Positions 1 to 6,000 are shown, numbered from the stretch's first letter. The stretch is DNA of 7,476 bases from Desulfobacula sp. (GCA_029940245.1 JAOZRF010000130.1:1-7476), one strand, 5' to 3'. The notes: a model not told the origin generated them from the sequence alone. Made by a program: numbers and translations.

Positions 1-1312
1 TAAGACGATTATACGCATACTTGGAATATTCATTGGATTGATAATTAATCATTTTTAAATAGGTGATGTAATGATTTGCTGCAGTCCTATTGTCACCCGT
101 TTTATCAAGGCAATATCCCTTGTAAAAACTCATTTGCGGATTACCCGGCAGAAGTTCATCACATTTATTAAAATTTTGATATGCGAAATTATATTTTTTA
201 AGCTCATTGTTCGCCATACCGGCAATATAATAACCCTGAACTTCTGTTGGATACAATTTTTTTGCCATGTCAGCATATAACAAGGCCTGTGCCGGTTCTT
301 TTCTGAGCATCAGGCATTTAGCCATTAATACATGGGCAGTATAATCATCTTGTAATTTATTTAAAGATTTTTTAAATAAATCCCGAGCCTTGTCATAGTT
401 TTTTTCTGCCAGATGTTTTTCTCCCTGCTGCAACAATTCTATGCCGTTTTTTTTGGCCCGCAGAAACGAAATATTGTCCATATATCTTTCTTTATGCAAA
501 GAAGCGTTATTTGAATTCAGATAAATCCCTTGCTCCCTTTGAACAGCAGAAGTCAAACGTTCTGTACTCATGGGATGGGTCGAAAAAAGCACCTGGGCAG
601 TACTTGGTTTTTCTTTGTGAAGAGAATCAAGCATTTCCATGAGTCCTACAAATCCTCTGGAAGGATAGCCTGCCTTAACCATATATTCATTGCCAAGGGC
701 ATCAGCTTCCCTTTCATTGTCCCGGCTGTACTTGGATAAAAATAATCCCTGACCCAGCGCTCCGAGCTGCTGGGTCAAATCACCAAGTCCTGCGCCCTGT
801 GTGCTTGCTGCAATGGACAGCCCTGCAACAAGCATTGAGGAAAGTTGTCCTTTAGAGACCTGTTCGGCTGTATGTCTTGCATTGACATGGCCCAGCTCAT
901 GGCCTAACAAAGAAGCCAGTTCTGCTTCATTATCAAGTTTTAATAAAATTCCCCTTGTAACGGCAATGGTGCCTCCTGGAAATGCATAGGCATTAATATA
1001 GGTTGCATTCACACATTGAAAATTATAGGGCATATCCGGCCTGTGAACATTGGGTAACAAGGCCTTGCCGACGGTAGAGACATATTGATTAATGTTAACG
1101 TCCTTTGTGACCCCATAATCAGAAGAAAACTGAAAAGGGGATTGCTGCTTATCAATGTCTATCTCCTGTTGCCTGGAAACCATCATTAATTGTTTTTTCC
1201 CTGTGACAGGATCAACAGCACACCCGACAAAAAGTATCGGGCCTGCAAGGCCGGCGGACATGATGGCTGAAGTTTTTAAAAATTGTCTTCGAGAAATCCG
1301 GGTAATGGTCAT
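1..1312 (-). CDS. M48 family metalloprotease, predicted Tat-exported lipoprotein, 3' end cut off by the window
   Basis: The frame is open from ATG at 1312 to the left edge, giving 437 residues with the C-terminus missing. The start is supported by AAGGA at 1321-1325, 8 nt upstream. The N-terminus MTITRISRRQFLKTSAIMSA has a twin-arginine motif (R8-R9, then QFLK), a hydrophobic stretch and a lipobox LFVGC ending at C31, so Tat export and lipidation are predicted. The following DPVTGKKQLM matches the segment usual just after the cysteine in M48 lipoproteins. The zinc site is HELGH (H138, E139, H142) with EREAD further on (E200 as probable third ligand), the spacing seen in BepA-type proteases. 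HPMSTERL follows the catalytic domain. From about residue 285 the sequence is helical and TPR-like. Family role: quality control of outer-membrane or periplasmic proteins; the actual substrate is unknown. The small gene at 1378-1656 lies upstream in the same direction. Confidence 0.92.
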   Translation of the reverse strand, partial: MTITRISRRQFLKTSAIMSAGLAGPILFVGCAVDPVTGKKQLMMVSRQQEIDIDKQQSPFQFSSDYGVTKDVNINQYVSTVGKALLPNVHRPDMPYNFQCVNATYINAYAFPGGTIAVTRGILLKLDNEAELASLLGHELGHVNARHTAEQVSKGQLSSMLVAGLSIAASTQGAGLGDLTQQLGALGQGLFLSKYSRDNEREADALGNEYMVKAGYPSRGFVGLMEMLDSLHKEKPSTAQVLFSTHPMSTERLTSAVQREQGIYLNSNNASLHKERYMDNISFLRAKKNGIELLQQGEKHLAEKNYDKARDLFKKSLNKLQDDYTAHVLMAKCLMLRKEPAQALLYADMAKKLYPTEVQGYYIAGMANNELKKYNFAYQNFNKCDELLPGNPQMSFYKGYCLDKTGDNRTAANHYITYLKMINYQSNEYSKYAYNRL

Positions 1313-1350
1313 GGTTTTATTCCTTTTTCGATTGTAACTTTTACTCCTGG

Positions 1351-1375
1351 CCGTCTTTTAAGCTGATAAAGACGG
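1351..1375 (-). other. Intercistronic hairpin between the small membrane protein and M48 genes
   Basis: CCGTCTTT at 1351-1358 and AAAGACGG at 1368-1375 form a perfect 8-bp inverted repeat with a 9-base loop. It starts 2 bases after the stop codon of the small membrane protein gene. No T-run follows on the minus strand, so it does not look like a complete intrinsic terminator. It could slow 3' degradation or partly reduce read-through into the protease gene. Confidence 0.5.
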
Positions 1376-1377
1376 GT

Positions 1378-1656
1378 CTAATGATTTTTCATCAACAGGG
1401 TGATGACAAAAAAAATAACACCCAGCCCCAGTAAAAAAATAAAAAAAGGTAACGAATAAATCAGGGAATCCAAAGAATTTTTTATGAAAAGAACAGGAAT
1501 GAATCCTATAATAGCATCGGAAGTGTCTTTTCCGATTATTTTTGCAATAGTCAGGTCAACCCAGAAATTCTGCTTGCCCATGAATTGAGAAATACCGTTG
1601 AAAATACCAAAAAACAAACCTGCCAACAGGGAAATAATCCCAAACTTAACCATCAT
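1378..1656 (-). CDS. Small membrane protein of unknown function (92 aa)
   Basis: I do not recognise the family. Two clear membrane segments are visible: residues about 5-23, containing GLFFGIFNG (a GxxxGxxxG helix-packing pattern, G13/G17/G21), and residues about 66-89, an unbroken run of aliphatic and aromatic residues ending in MKNH. Between them, residues 30-60 alternate hydrophobic and charged positions (WVDLTIAKIIGKD) and include a third moderately hydrophobic patch (IIGFIPVLFI, 49-58). A ribosome binding site AAGGA at 1667-1671 lies 10 nt before the first of two adjacent ATGs (1656 and 1653); I take the first. The gene ends 65 bases before the M48 protease start in the same direction, so co-transcription is plausible. 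It is divergent from murJ. Coding is supported by start context and composition but not by recognised homology. Confidence 0.62.
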   Translation of the reverse strand: MMVKFGIISLLAGLFFGIFNGISQFMGKQNFWVDLTIAKIIGKDTSDAIIGFIPVLFIKNSLDSLIYSLPFFIFLLGLGVIFFVITLLMKNH

Positions 1657-1782
1657 ACTCTTCTTTTCCTTTCACAATTCACCATTTACCATTAATTAAA
1701 ATTTTATCCAAGTCAAACTATTTTAACGTATAAACCTTTTATTTGCCAATTCTTTATGATAAATCCTATCCATATTACGATT
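1657..1782. promoter_or_regulatory. Divergent intergenic region between the small membrane protein gene and murJ
   Basis: About 100-125 AT-rich bases must hold promoters for both directions. On the minus strand there is a TTGACT near 1715, but no good -10 box at 16-18 bases. On the plus strand I see no convincing box pair. There is also no Shine-Dalgarno sequence in front of either candidate murJ start (1756 or 1783). I see no repeat or structured RNA here. Confidence 0.3.
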
Positions 1783-3363
1783 ATGGCAAATAAAAACATA
1801 TTAAAAAATATGGGATTTGCATCCCTTATCATGATGGCATCTGTATTTGCCAGTCGAATAATCGGTGTGTTTCGGGAAATGACCATTGCCGGTATCGGCG
1901 GTATTCATTCTTCCGTGGATGCTTACCAGATAGCCTTTATTATTCCGGAAATCCTTAACCACGTTGTTGCAAGCGGTTTTCTTTCCATCACGTTTATTCC
2001 CATATTTGCCCATTATCTTTCTTCAGACAGAAAAAATGAAGGATACAGGGTTTTTTCCATTATCCTGAATGGTTTTGGGCTGCTTCTCTTGTGTTTTATT
2101 ATGATCACCTTAATATGGGCACCAGAGTTTGTCCATATTTTTGTCCCGGGCCTTCAAGATCCCGATACCTTTGCCCTGGCCGTAAAAATGACCCGGATTA
2201 TCATTCCAGCCCAGTTTTTCTTTTTCACAGGCGGGCTTCTCATGGCGATTCAATTTGCAAATGAGAAATTTTTAATTCCTGCTCTTGCTCCGTTGATTTA
2301 CAATTTGGCCATTATCCTGGGCGGCCTTATCCTGGGACCCTTTATCGGGATGGAAGGGTTTGCATGGGGGGTGCTGGCCGGCGCATTTCTTGGGAACTTT
2401 GCCCTGCAGCTTGTTGCGGTAAAAAAAATGGGTGTCCGGTATTATTTCATCTTAAATTTTATCCACCCGGAATTAATAAAATATATTAAGCTTACACTTC
2501 CTTTAATGATCGGCCTTACCATGACATTTTCAACGGAGATTCTCTTAAAATTTTTCGGGTCCTATTTAAATGAAGGCAGTATTGCTGCCATGAATTATGC
2601 CTTAAGGGTGATGTTTATTCTTGTGGGACTTTTCGGCCAGGCCATTGGAGTTGCATCATATCCTTTTATGGCAAAACTTGCCCGGAAAGGAGATCTTTTT
2701 GAATTAAATCGCGTGTTAAATAAAACATTAAAATTTATTTTTATGGTTATTCCCTTTTCCGTTCTGTTTATTGTCTTAAGCCATGAAATCGTGACGATTC
2801 TTTTTCAAAGAGGACAATTTGATACCCAGGCAAGTTTGGTCACTGCAAAAATTCTGCCATTTTTCATGGTGGGTACTTTTGCATTTGCAGCCCAGAATAT
2901 TGTTTCAAGAGGATATTATGCCGTCCAGAACACGATTTTTCCTGCCATCTTTACAAGCCTGTGCGTTATTATCAGCCTGCCTTTTATTTTTTTGTTGATG
3001 AAAATGCTTGGTCCCCGGGGCGTGGCATTAGGATTATCAATATCTGTCATCATTCAGGCCTTTGTTTTGTTTGAATGCTGGAACAAAAAAAGTTTAAATT
3101 CAGAAAAAAAAGAAGTATATCTTTTTTTTCTGAAAATGATCCCCATAAGCCTGATAATTGGCGGCATCCTTTTTATTACAGCGTTTGCCCTGAGAAATTT
3201 TATCGATAGCAATCTTTTTTCAGGTTCTTTAACCATTGCCGGTATTGTTGGAATCGAATTTTCAGGTTTGTTTTATTTAATCGGACGTGGGTTTAAGGTG
3301 TCTGAAATTTTAGTCGTATATGAAAATATTTATAAAAGACTTTTCCTATGGAAGAAAAAATAA
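1783..3363 (+). CDS. murJ: MurJ/MviN-family lipid II flippase, divergent
   Basis: The product is a polytopic inner-membrane protein of the MOP flippase superfamily, expected to move lipid-linked peptidoglycan precursor (lipid II) across the membrane. From ATG 1783 it has 526 residues, a normal MurJ length, with about 14 hydrophobic segments. Family hallmarks are SRIIGVFRE (R25 and R31, matching E. coli R18 and R24), D46 in VDAYQIAF (E. coli D39), and LFQRGQFDTQAS in the second half. By ungapped alignment, E. coli R52 falls on N59 and its neighbour R53 on H60. Around YALRVMF, E. coli R270 is kept (R275) but E273 is F278. An in-frame ATG at 1756 would add MINPIHITI; I prefer 1783 because ANKNILKNMGFASLIMMAS resembles the usual N-terminus, but neither start has a ribosome binding site. 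It converges on the arginase gene with 17 bases between stops. Confidence 0.9.
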   Translation: MANKNILKNMGFASLIMMASVFASRIIGVFREMTIAGIGGIHSSVDAYQIAFIIPEILNHVVASGFLSITFIPIFAHYLSSDRKNEGYRVFSIILNGFGLLLLCFIMITLIWAPEFVHIFVPGLQDPDTFALAVKMTRIIIPAQFFFFTGGLLMAIQFANEKFLIPALAPLIYNLAIILGGLILGPFIGMEGFAWGVLAGAFLGNFALQLVAVKKMGVRYYFILNFIHPELIKYIKLTLPLMIGLTMTFSTEILLKFFGSYLNEGSIAAMNYALRVMFILVGLFGQAIGVASYPFMAKLARKGDLFELNRVLNKTLKFIFMVIPFSVLFIVLSHEIVTILFQRGQFDTQASLVTAKILPFFMVGTFAFAAQNIVSRGYYAVQNTIFPAIFTSLCVIISLPFIFLLMKMLGPRGVALGLSISVIIQAFVLFECWNKKSLNSEKKEVYLFFLKMIPISLIIGGILFITAFALRNFIDSNLFSGSLTIAGIVGIEFSGLFYLIGRGFKVSEILVVYENIYKRLFLWKKK

Positions 3364-3380
3364 TGCAGACGGGGTCAGGC

Positions 3381-4292
3381 TCACAAAATACTCTTTCCCA
3401 ATGCAGATAATATTAATTCAACGGCCAGCTCTGCTGTTTGATTGGCAACATCTAAAATGGGGTTGATTTCCACCATATCCATTGAACTGATTTTGCCGGA
3501 ATCGGATAATATTTCCATGAGAAGGTGGGCTTCCCGATAGGAAATCCCGCCTGGAACAGGGGTTCCCACGCCAGGTGCTTCCACGGGATCAAGGGCATCC
3601 ATGTCCACTGTCAAATGGATTCTTTTTAAATGAACCAGTTTCATCAATGCCTTGTTGGCCACGGAGCTGATTCCCTGTTCATCTATATCCCGCATGGTAA
3701 ATACAGTGATCCCGGCTTTTTTCAGCCGTTGTTTTTCGCTGATATCCAGGTCTCTTTGACCGATCATCACCACATTGTCAGGATGAATTTTGGCTCCGAG
3801 TCTGCCTACATTGACAAGAGATGGGTGGCCTTCTCCAATAATAGCTGCCAATGGCATCCCATGGATATTTCCACTGAGAGAAGTTTGCGGGGTGTTGAAA
3901 TCACCATGGGCATCAATCCATATAAGGCCTGTGACGTCGTTGTCTGTTACAGCGGCAATGGTTCCCACGGAAATGGAGTGGTCTCCACCGATAAATAAGG
4001 GAAAATCTCCTTTTTGTACAATCGCTTTACCCGCTGTATATATGGATTCACAAATCTGGGTGATTTCATTTAAATATTTGTTTTTATCATTGCTCTTGTT
4101 AAACTTTGCAGCAGTTATATCGCAATCCCGAATGGGAATAGGAATATCCCCTGTATCAACAACCTTATGTCCCAGGGATCTGAGTCTTGGAATCAATCCT
4201 GTGTATCTCACCGCGGCAGGCCCCATATCAACCCCGCGAAGTTGCTGTCCAAAATCCATGGGAACGCCTATAATGCTGATATTTCTTATCAT
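3381..4292 (-). CDS. rocF: Arginase (L-arginine to L-ornithine and urea)
   Basis: A 303-residue cytoplasmic ureohydrolase. All six manganese ligands are present: H105 (GGDHS), D127, H129 and D131 (DAHGD), and D230 and D232 (VDMDALDP). The general-base histidine (H144 in SGNIHG) and the late glutamate (E275 in MVEINP) are also in place. Substrate-binding residues of true arginases are kept at nearly the human numbering: N133, S140, D183 and E186 (in RDLDISE), which favours arginase over agmatinase or formimidoylglutamase. The start is firm: AAGGAG at 4301-4306 lies 8 nt before ATG 4292. The N-terminal motif GVDMGPAAVRYTGL is typical of bacterial arginases. It stands alone, with no ornithine aminotransferase or arginine transporter beside it, so it may supply ornithine for polyamines or nitrogen from arginine; this last point is inference. 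Confidence 0.95.
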   Translation of the reverse strand: MIRNISIIGVPMDFGQQLRGVDMGPAAVRYTGLIPRLRSLGHKVVDTGDIPIPIRDCDITAAKFNKSNDKNKYLNEITQICESIYTAGKAIVQKGDFPLFIGGDHSISVGTIAAVTDNDVTGLIWIDAHGDFNTPQTSLSGNIHGMPLAAIIGEGHPSLVNVGRLGAKIHPDNVVMIGQRDLDISEKQRLKKAGITVFTMRDIDEQGISSVANKALMKLVHLKRIHLTVDMDALDPVEAPGVGTPVPGGISYREAHLLMEILSDSGKISSMDMVEINPILDVANQTAELAVELILSALGKSIL

Positions 4293-4324
4293 TGAGCTTA
4301 CTCCTTACTGATTGTTTTGTATCC

Positions 4325-4353
4325 TTGACAGCACATATAGCATAGAGTATGAA
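4325..4353 (+). promoter_or_regulatory. Sigma-70-type promoter for the histidine phosphatase gene
   Basis: TTGACA at 4325-4330 is a perfect -35 box. It is followed by a 17-base spacer and TATGAA at 4348-4353 (4 of 6 matches to TATAAT). Predicted transcription start is near 4360, giving a leader of about 40 bases to ATG 4400. Confidence 0.6.
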
Positions 4354-4363
4354 ACCTATTCAA
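4334..4363 (-). promoter_or_regulatory. Possible divergent promoter for the arginase gene
   Basis: On the minus strand, TTGAAT (4363-4358) and TATATG (4339-4334) are separated by 18 bases. Both match 4 of 6 consensus positions, so this is a weaker call than the plus-strand promoter it overlaps. If both are real, the two polymerase sites would compete. No operator or arginine-repressor box was identified. Confidence 0.35.
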
Positions 4364-4399
4364 GATAAACAAACAGAACACTTCAGGAGCATCTGATAA

Positions 4400-5083
4400 A
4401 TGACATTAAAATATGAAGTCAAAACAAAACAGACCATTGATACCATAAATCATTTAATGGATAAGGGCATCAAAAAAATCAGCGTTCTGATACGTCATTC
4501 AGACAGGTTTTTTTCAAAGGAAGCAAGACTGGAACCATTTATGGGATTAACGGATGAGGGTAAGACGTTTGCCTTTGATTTTGGCGCGGGGCTGCGACCA
4601 AATGCATTGCCTAAATTATGTTCCAGTTTTCTGGGAAGATGTGTGGAAACAGCTTTTCTAATTGATAAAGGATTTACAAAAAAAAATAATCTGAGCATTG
4701 ATCATAATTGTATGAACCCTATGCTTTCACCATTTTATGTAAAGGACTTGGAAAAAGCGGTTCCCCTTATTGAAAAACAGGGTAATGAAATTTTTCTGCG
4801 CAACTGGTTTGATAACCGCATTGATGAACGTATAATGGAAAATCCGGAAAAAACGTCAGATATTTTAAGTGAATTGATGAAGGAACAGATAAAAAATCTT
4901 AAAGAAAACCAGATTAGCATCTGTGTTTCCCATGACTGGAATATTTATCCTTTAAAAGAGTTTAAACTGGGGCTTAAACATGAAACAGCAGGGGATGTGG
5001 GCTATCTTGACGGGCTTGTATTCTTTGAAAACGAAAATCAATACTATATTACAAATTACCAGATGGATCCGGTATTATTGTAA
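4400..5083 (+). CDS. Histidine phosphatase superfamily protein, divergent
   Basis: A 227-residue protein without signal peptide or membrane segment. The phosphohistidine core can be placed: VLIRHSDRF at 28-37 supplies R32, nucleophile H33 and R36 (the family RHG motif reads RHS here); SSFLGRCVETA supplies R80 and E84, a pattern typical of this fold; and CVSHDWNIYPL at 175-185 supplies the second catalytic histidine H178. GLTDEGK (49-55) matches the LTxxG segment seen after the nucleophile in many members. I cannot assign a substrate; the superfamily includes phosphoglycerate mutases, protein and sugar phosphatases and phytase-like enzymes. AGGAG at 4385-4389 lies 10 nt before ATG 4400, supporting the start. 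Transcribed divergently from arginase and convergent with the pilin gene. There is no clear metabolic link to either. Confidence 0.75.
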   Translation: MTLKYEVKTKQTIDTINHLMDKGIKKISVLIRHSDRFFSKEARLEPFMGLTDEGKTFAFDFGAGLRPNALPKLCSSFLGRCVETAFLIDKGFTKKNNLSIDHNCMNPMLSPFYVKDLEKAVPLIEKQGNEIFLRNWFDNRIDERIMENPEKTSDILSELMKEQIKNLKENQISICVSHDWNIYPLKEFKLGLKHETAGDVGYLDGLVFFENENQYYITNYQMDPVLL

Positions 5084-5087
5084 TACC
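5071..5087 (+). terminator. Hairpin across the phosphatase stop codon, followed by a T-tract
   Basis: GGTATTA (5071-5077), loop TTG, TAATACC (5081-5087) form a perfect 7-bp stem that contains the TAA stop. A run of seven T lies 13 bases further on (5101-5107) inside the palindrome ATTTTTTTAAAAAAAT (5100-5115). The stem is AT-rich and the T-run is displaced, so this is at best a weak intrinsic terminator. Confidence 0.35.
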
Positions 5088-5099
5088 AGAAAGAAAGTT

Positions 5100-5160
5100 A
5101 TTTTTTTAAAAAAATCCGACACAAATTTTTTGGATATGGCAAACCCATAAGTATTGTCGG
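5100..5160 (-). terminator. Possible terminator for the pilin transcript
   Basis: CCGACA (5116-5121) pairs with TGTCGG (5155-5160), enclosing an inner hairpin TATGG/CCATA (5135-5139 and 5145-5149) with loop CAAAC. Read on the minus strand, the outer stem is followed directly by A and seven T (5114-5108), the layout of a factor-independent terminator. It is about 120 bases beyond the pilin stop. The 6-bp outer stem with a large interior makes it moderate to weak. Confidence 0.4.
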
Positions 5161-5166
5161 TACAAG

Positions 5167-5251
5167 GATAAAATTGCCTTTGCAGGATGGCGCTTTTTTT
5201 TATAACCTGATTAAAGCGCCATCTGCAATGACAAAATCAAAGGAATTTATC
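5167..5251. repeat. 85-base composite inverted repeat between convergent genes
   Basis: The inner arms at 5180-5196 and 5213-5228 match over 16 bp with a single bulged G (ATGGCGCTTT with AAAGCGCCAT at the core) around a 16-base loop. Outer arms at 5167-5182 and 5238-5251 (GATAAAATTGCCTTTG against CAAAGGAATTTATC) pair imperfectly. The left arms overlap by about 3 bases, and about 9 unpaired bases separate the right arms. Either strand could fold into a long stem. The position, 27 bases beyond the pilin stop, suggests a bidirectional terminator or transcript-end stabiliser. No T-run follows the stem on either strand, and a REP- or MITE-like element is possible. Confidence 0.6.
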
Positions 5252-5277
5252 TGCCTCTGAAACAGAATCAAAAAGAA

Positions 5278-5700
5278 TTATGAGGGTATGACCCATTTTG
5301 CTGACACACCAGTGACAGCAACACCTTGAACTTGGTTTACGGTAATCGTTGCCGTTGTTGTTGTATATGAAAGAGTTACCTTATAATCTGATCCCATGGG
5401 AACATCACCGGCTCCAGTTTTAGGTAATGTGTTAGCATCATTTACTTCAGCACAAATTGCTTTAACATCTTTTGGGGCCGCGCCATTATTTGCAAGCAGA
5501 TAAATTGCATATCCGTTTGAGAGCCTGGATTTTACTTCGGCCATGGCTGCTTCTGCAGCTTTGATTCTGGCCTCATTCTGCAGATCCATATATTTTGGTA
5601 CTGCAACTGCTGCAAGGATACCCAGGATTACTAGGACCGCAATAATTTCAATGAGTGTAAAACCTTTTTGATTCTTTAAGGGATTCTCTTGTCTTTTCAT
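5278..5700 (-). CDS. Type IV prepilin (prepilin-type N-terminal cleavage/methylation protein)
   Basis: A 140-residue prepilin from ATG 5700, chosen over the in-frame ATG at 5724 because AAGGAGGA (5706-5713) lies 5 nt before 5700. The leader MKRQENPLKNQKG ends in the glycine cleaved by prepilin peptidase (PilD). The mature protein starts FTLIE, with N-terminal Phe to be methylated and the assembly-critical Glu at position 5, then a hydrophobic helix IIAVLVILGILAAVAVPKY. The mature length would be 127 residues. The segment YMDLQNEARIKAAEAAM resembles major-type and MSHA-like pilins. The C-terminal half is Thr/Val-rich (TTTTATITVNQVQGVAV), suggesting beta strands. There is only one cysteine (in KAICAEV), so the usual C-terminal disulfide loop is absent. 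It lies downstream of a sigma-54 promoter and a sigma-54 activator gene. No assembly genes are in the window. It is likely a pilus or pseudopilus subunit; which system is unknown. Confidence 0.93.
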   Translation of the reverse strand: MKRQENPLKNQKGFTLIEIIAVLVILGILAAVAVPKYMDLQNEARIKAAEAAMAEVKSRLSNGYAIYLLANNGAAPKDVKAICAEVNDANTLPKTGAGDVPMGSDYKVTLSYTTTTATITVNQVQGVAVTGVSAKWVIPS

Positions 5701-5736
5701 GATTTTCCTCCTTAATTTAAACATTTATTAATATAA

Positions 5737-5756
5737 GCTGCAAACTGATTTGCTGC
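5737..5756 (-). other. Small hairpin in the predicted pilin 5' UTR
   Basis: On the transcribed strand, GCAAA and TTTGC (stem 5 bp, loop TCAG) extend past one mismatch to a further GC pair at each side. It sits between the predicted transcription start and the ribosome binding site at 5706-5713, about 24 bases upstream of that site. It could protect the 5' end or be incidental. Confidence 0.35.
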
Positions 5757-5776
5757 ATAGTGCATTATAGTGCATT
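5757..5776. repeat. Exact 10-bp tandem repeat at the start of the pilin transcript
   Basis: ATAGTGCATT occurs twice in direct succession (5757-5766 and 5767-5776). By the predicted start at about 5780 it covers positions +5 to +24, one helical turn apart on the same DNA face. It may be an operator, an mRNA element or chance in an AT-rich leader. Confidence 0.55.
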
Positions 5777-5790
5777 TTGATTATATTAAT

Positions 5791-5807
5791 AGCATTTTTT
5801 GTGCCAG
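5791..5807 (-). promoter_or_regulatory. Sigma-54 (-24/-12) promoter of the pilin gene
   Basis: On the minus strand the sequence CTGGCACAAAAAATGCT carries the invariant GG (5805-5804) and GC (5793-5792) separated by exactly 10 bases, as required by sigma-54. The -24 half is a full match (TGGCAC) and the -12 half reads ATGC against the consensus TTGC. Transcription should start near 5780, leaving an 80-base leader before ATG 5700. The gene immediately upstream encodes a sigma-54 activator. Confidence 0.85.
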
Positions 5808-5827
5808 TTTTAAAAATCTGGGAGTTG

Positions 5828-5860
5828 TTTTTTAATTTTTTTCTTTTTTAAAATTTTTTT
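5828..5860. other. Run of four A-tracts between the putative enhancer and the sigma-54 promoter
   Basis: Read on the minus strand, A-runs of 7, 6, 7 and 6 bases lie at 5860-5854, 5849-5844, 5842-5836 and 5833-5828, centres 10.5, 7.5 and 8.5 bases apart. Such spacing can bend DNA or provide an UP-like or IHF-like architecture that helps an upstream-bound activator reach the promoter. The function is inferred from position. Confidence 0.45.
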
Positions 5861-5870
5861 AAGCACAAAT

Positions 5871-5908
5871 ATATCCATAAATATCCAGTTATAAAATAGT
5901 TCAACTAT
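5871..5908. promoter_or_regulatory. Candidate upstream activator site: direct repeats plus 13-bp palindrome
   Basis: ATAGTTCAACTAT at 5896-5908 is a perfect dyad (6-bp arms around one C), centred about 122 bases upstream of the predicted transcription start, within the usual enhancer range for sigma-54 activators. Immediately beside it, ATATCCA occurs at 5871-5877 and 5881-5887, exactly 10 bases apart. Fis-type helix-turn-helix activators normally bind dyads, so the palindrome is the better candidate. Confidence 0.5.
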
Positions 5909-6000
5909 CTGTATATATTTGTTTTTATTATTGAGCACGTTTTATTGATTCAAACTTATCTGACCTGTATTTTTTTATGGGTAATTTTATTGTAATGGAG

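Noticed and set aside
71..1337. Four plus-strand open frames of 60-69 codons in the first 1.3 kb.
   Set aside because: All lie opposite the M48 protease, whose frame runs unbroken to the window edge with catalytic motifs.
3371..3384. GGGGTCAGGCTCAC between murJ and arginase resembles short motifs found beside REP-associated transposases.
   Set aside because: Single copy, no inverted partner or transposase in the window, and partly inside the arginase stop region.
3630..4311. Long plus-strand open frames of 122 and 173 codons over the arginase gene.
   Set aside because: They are shadows of arginase, which has full motif conservation; the frames have no recognisable domain or start signals.
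5138..5160. GGCAAACCC near 5138-5146 resembles the GNRA-loop part of a c-di-GMP (GEMM) riboswitch.
   Set aside because: The tetraloop-receptor and second-helix sequences of that class are missing, and no plus-strand gene lies downstream.
5701..5724. Upstream in-frame ATG of the pilin at 5724.
   Set aside because: It would place the strong AAGGAGGA ribosome binding site inside the coding region and lengthen the leader; ATG 5700 fits better.
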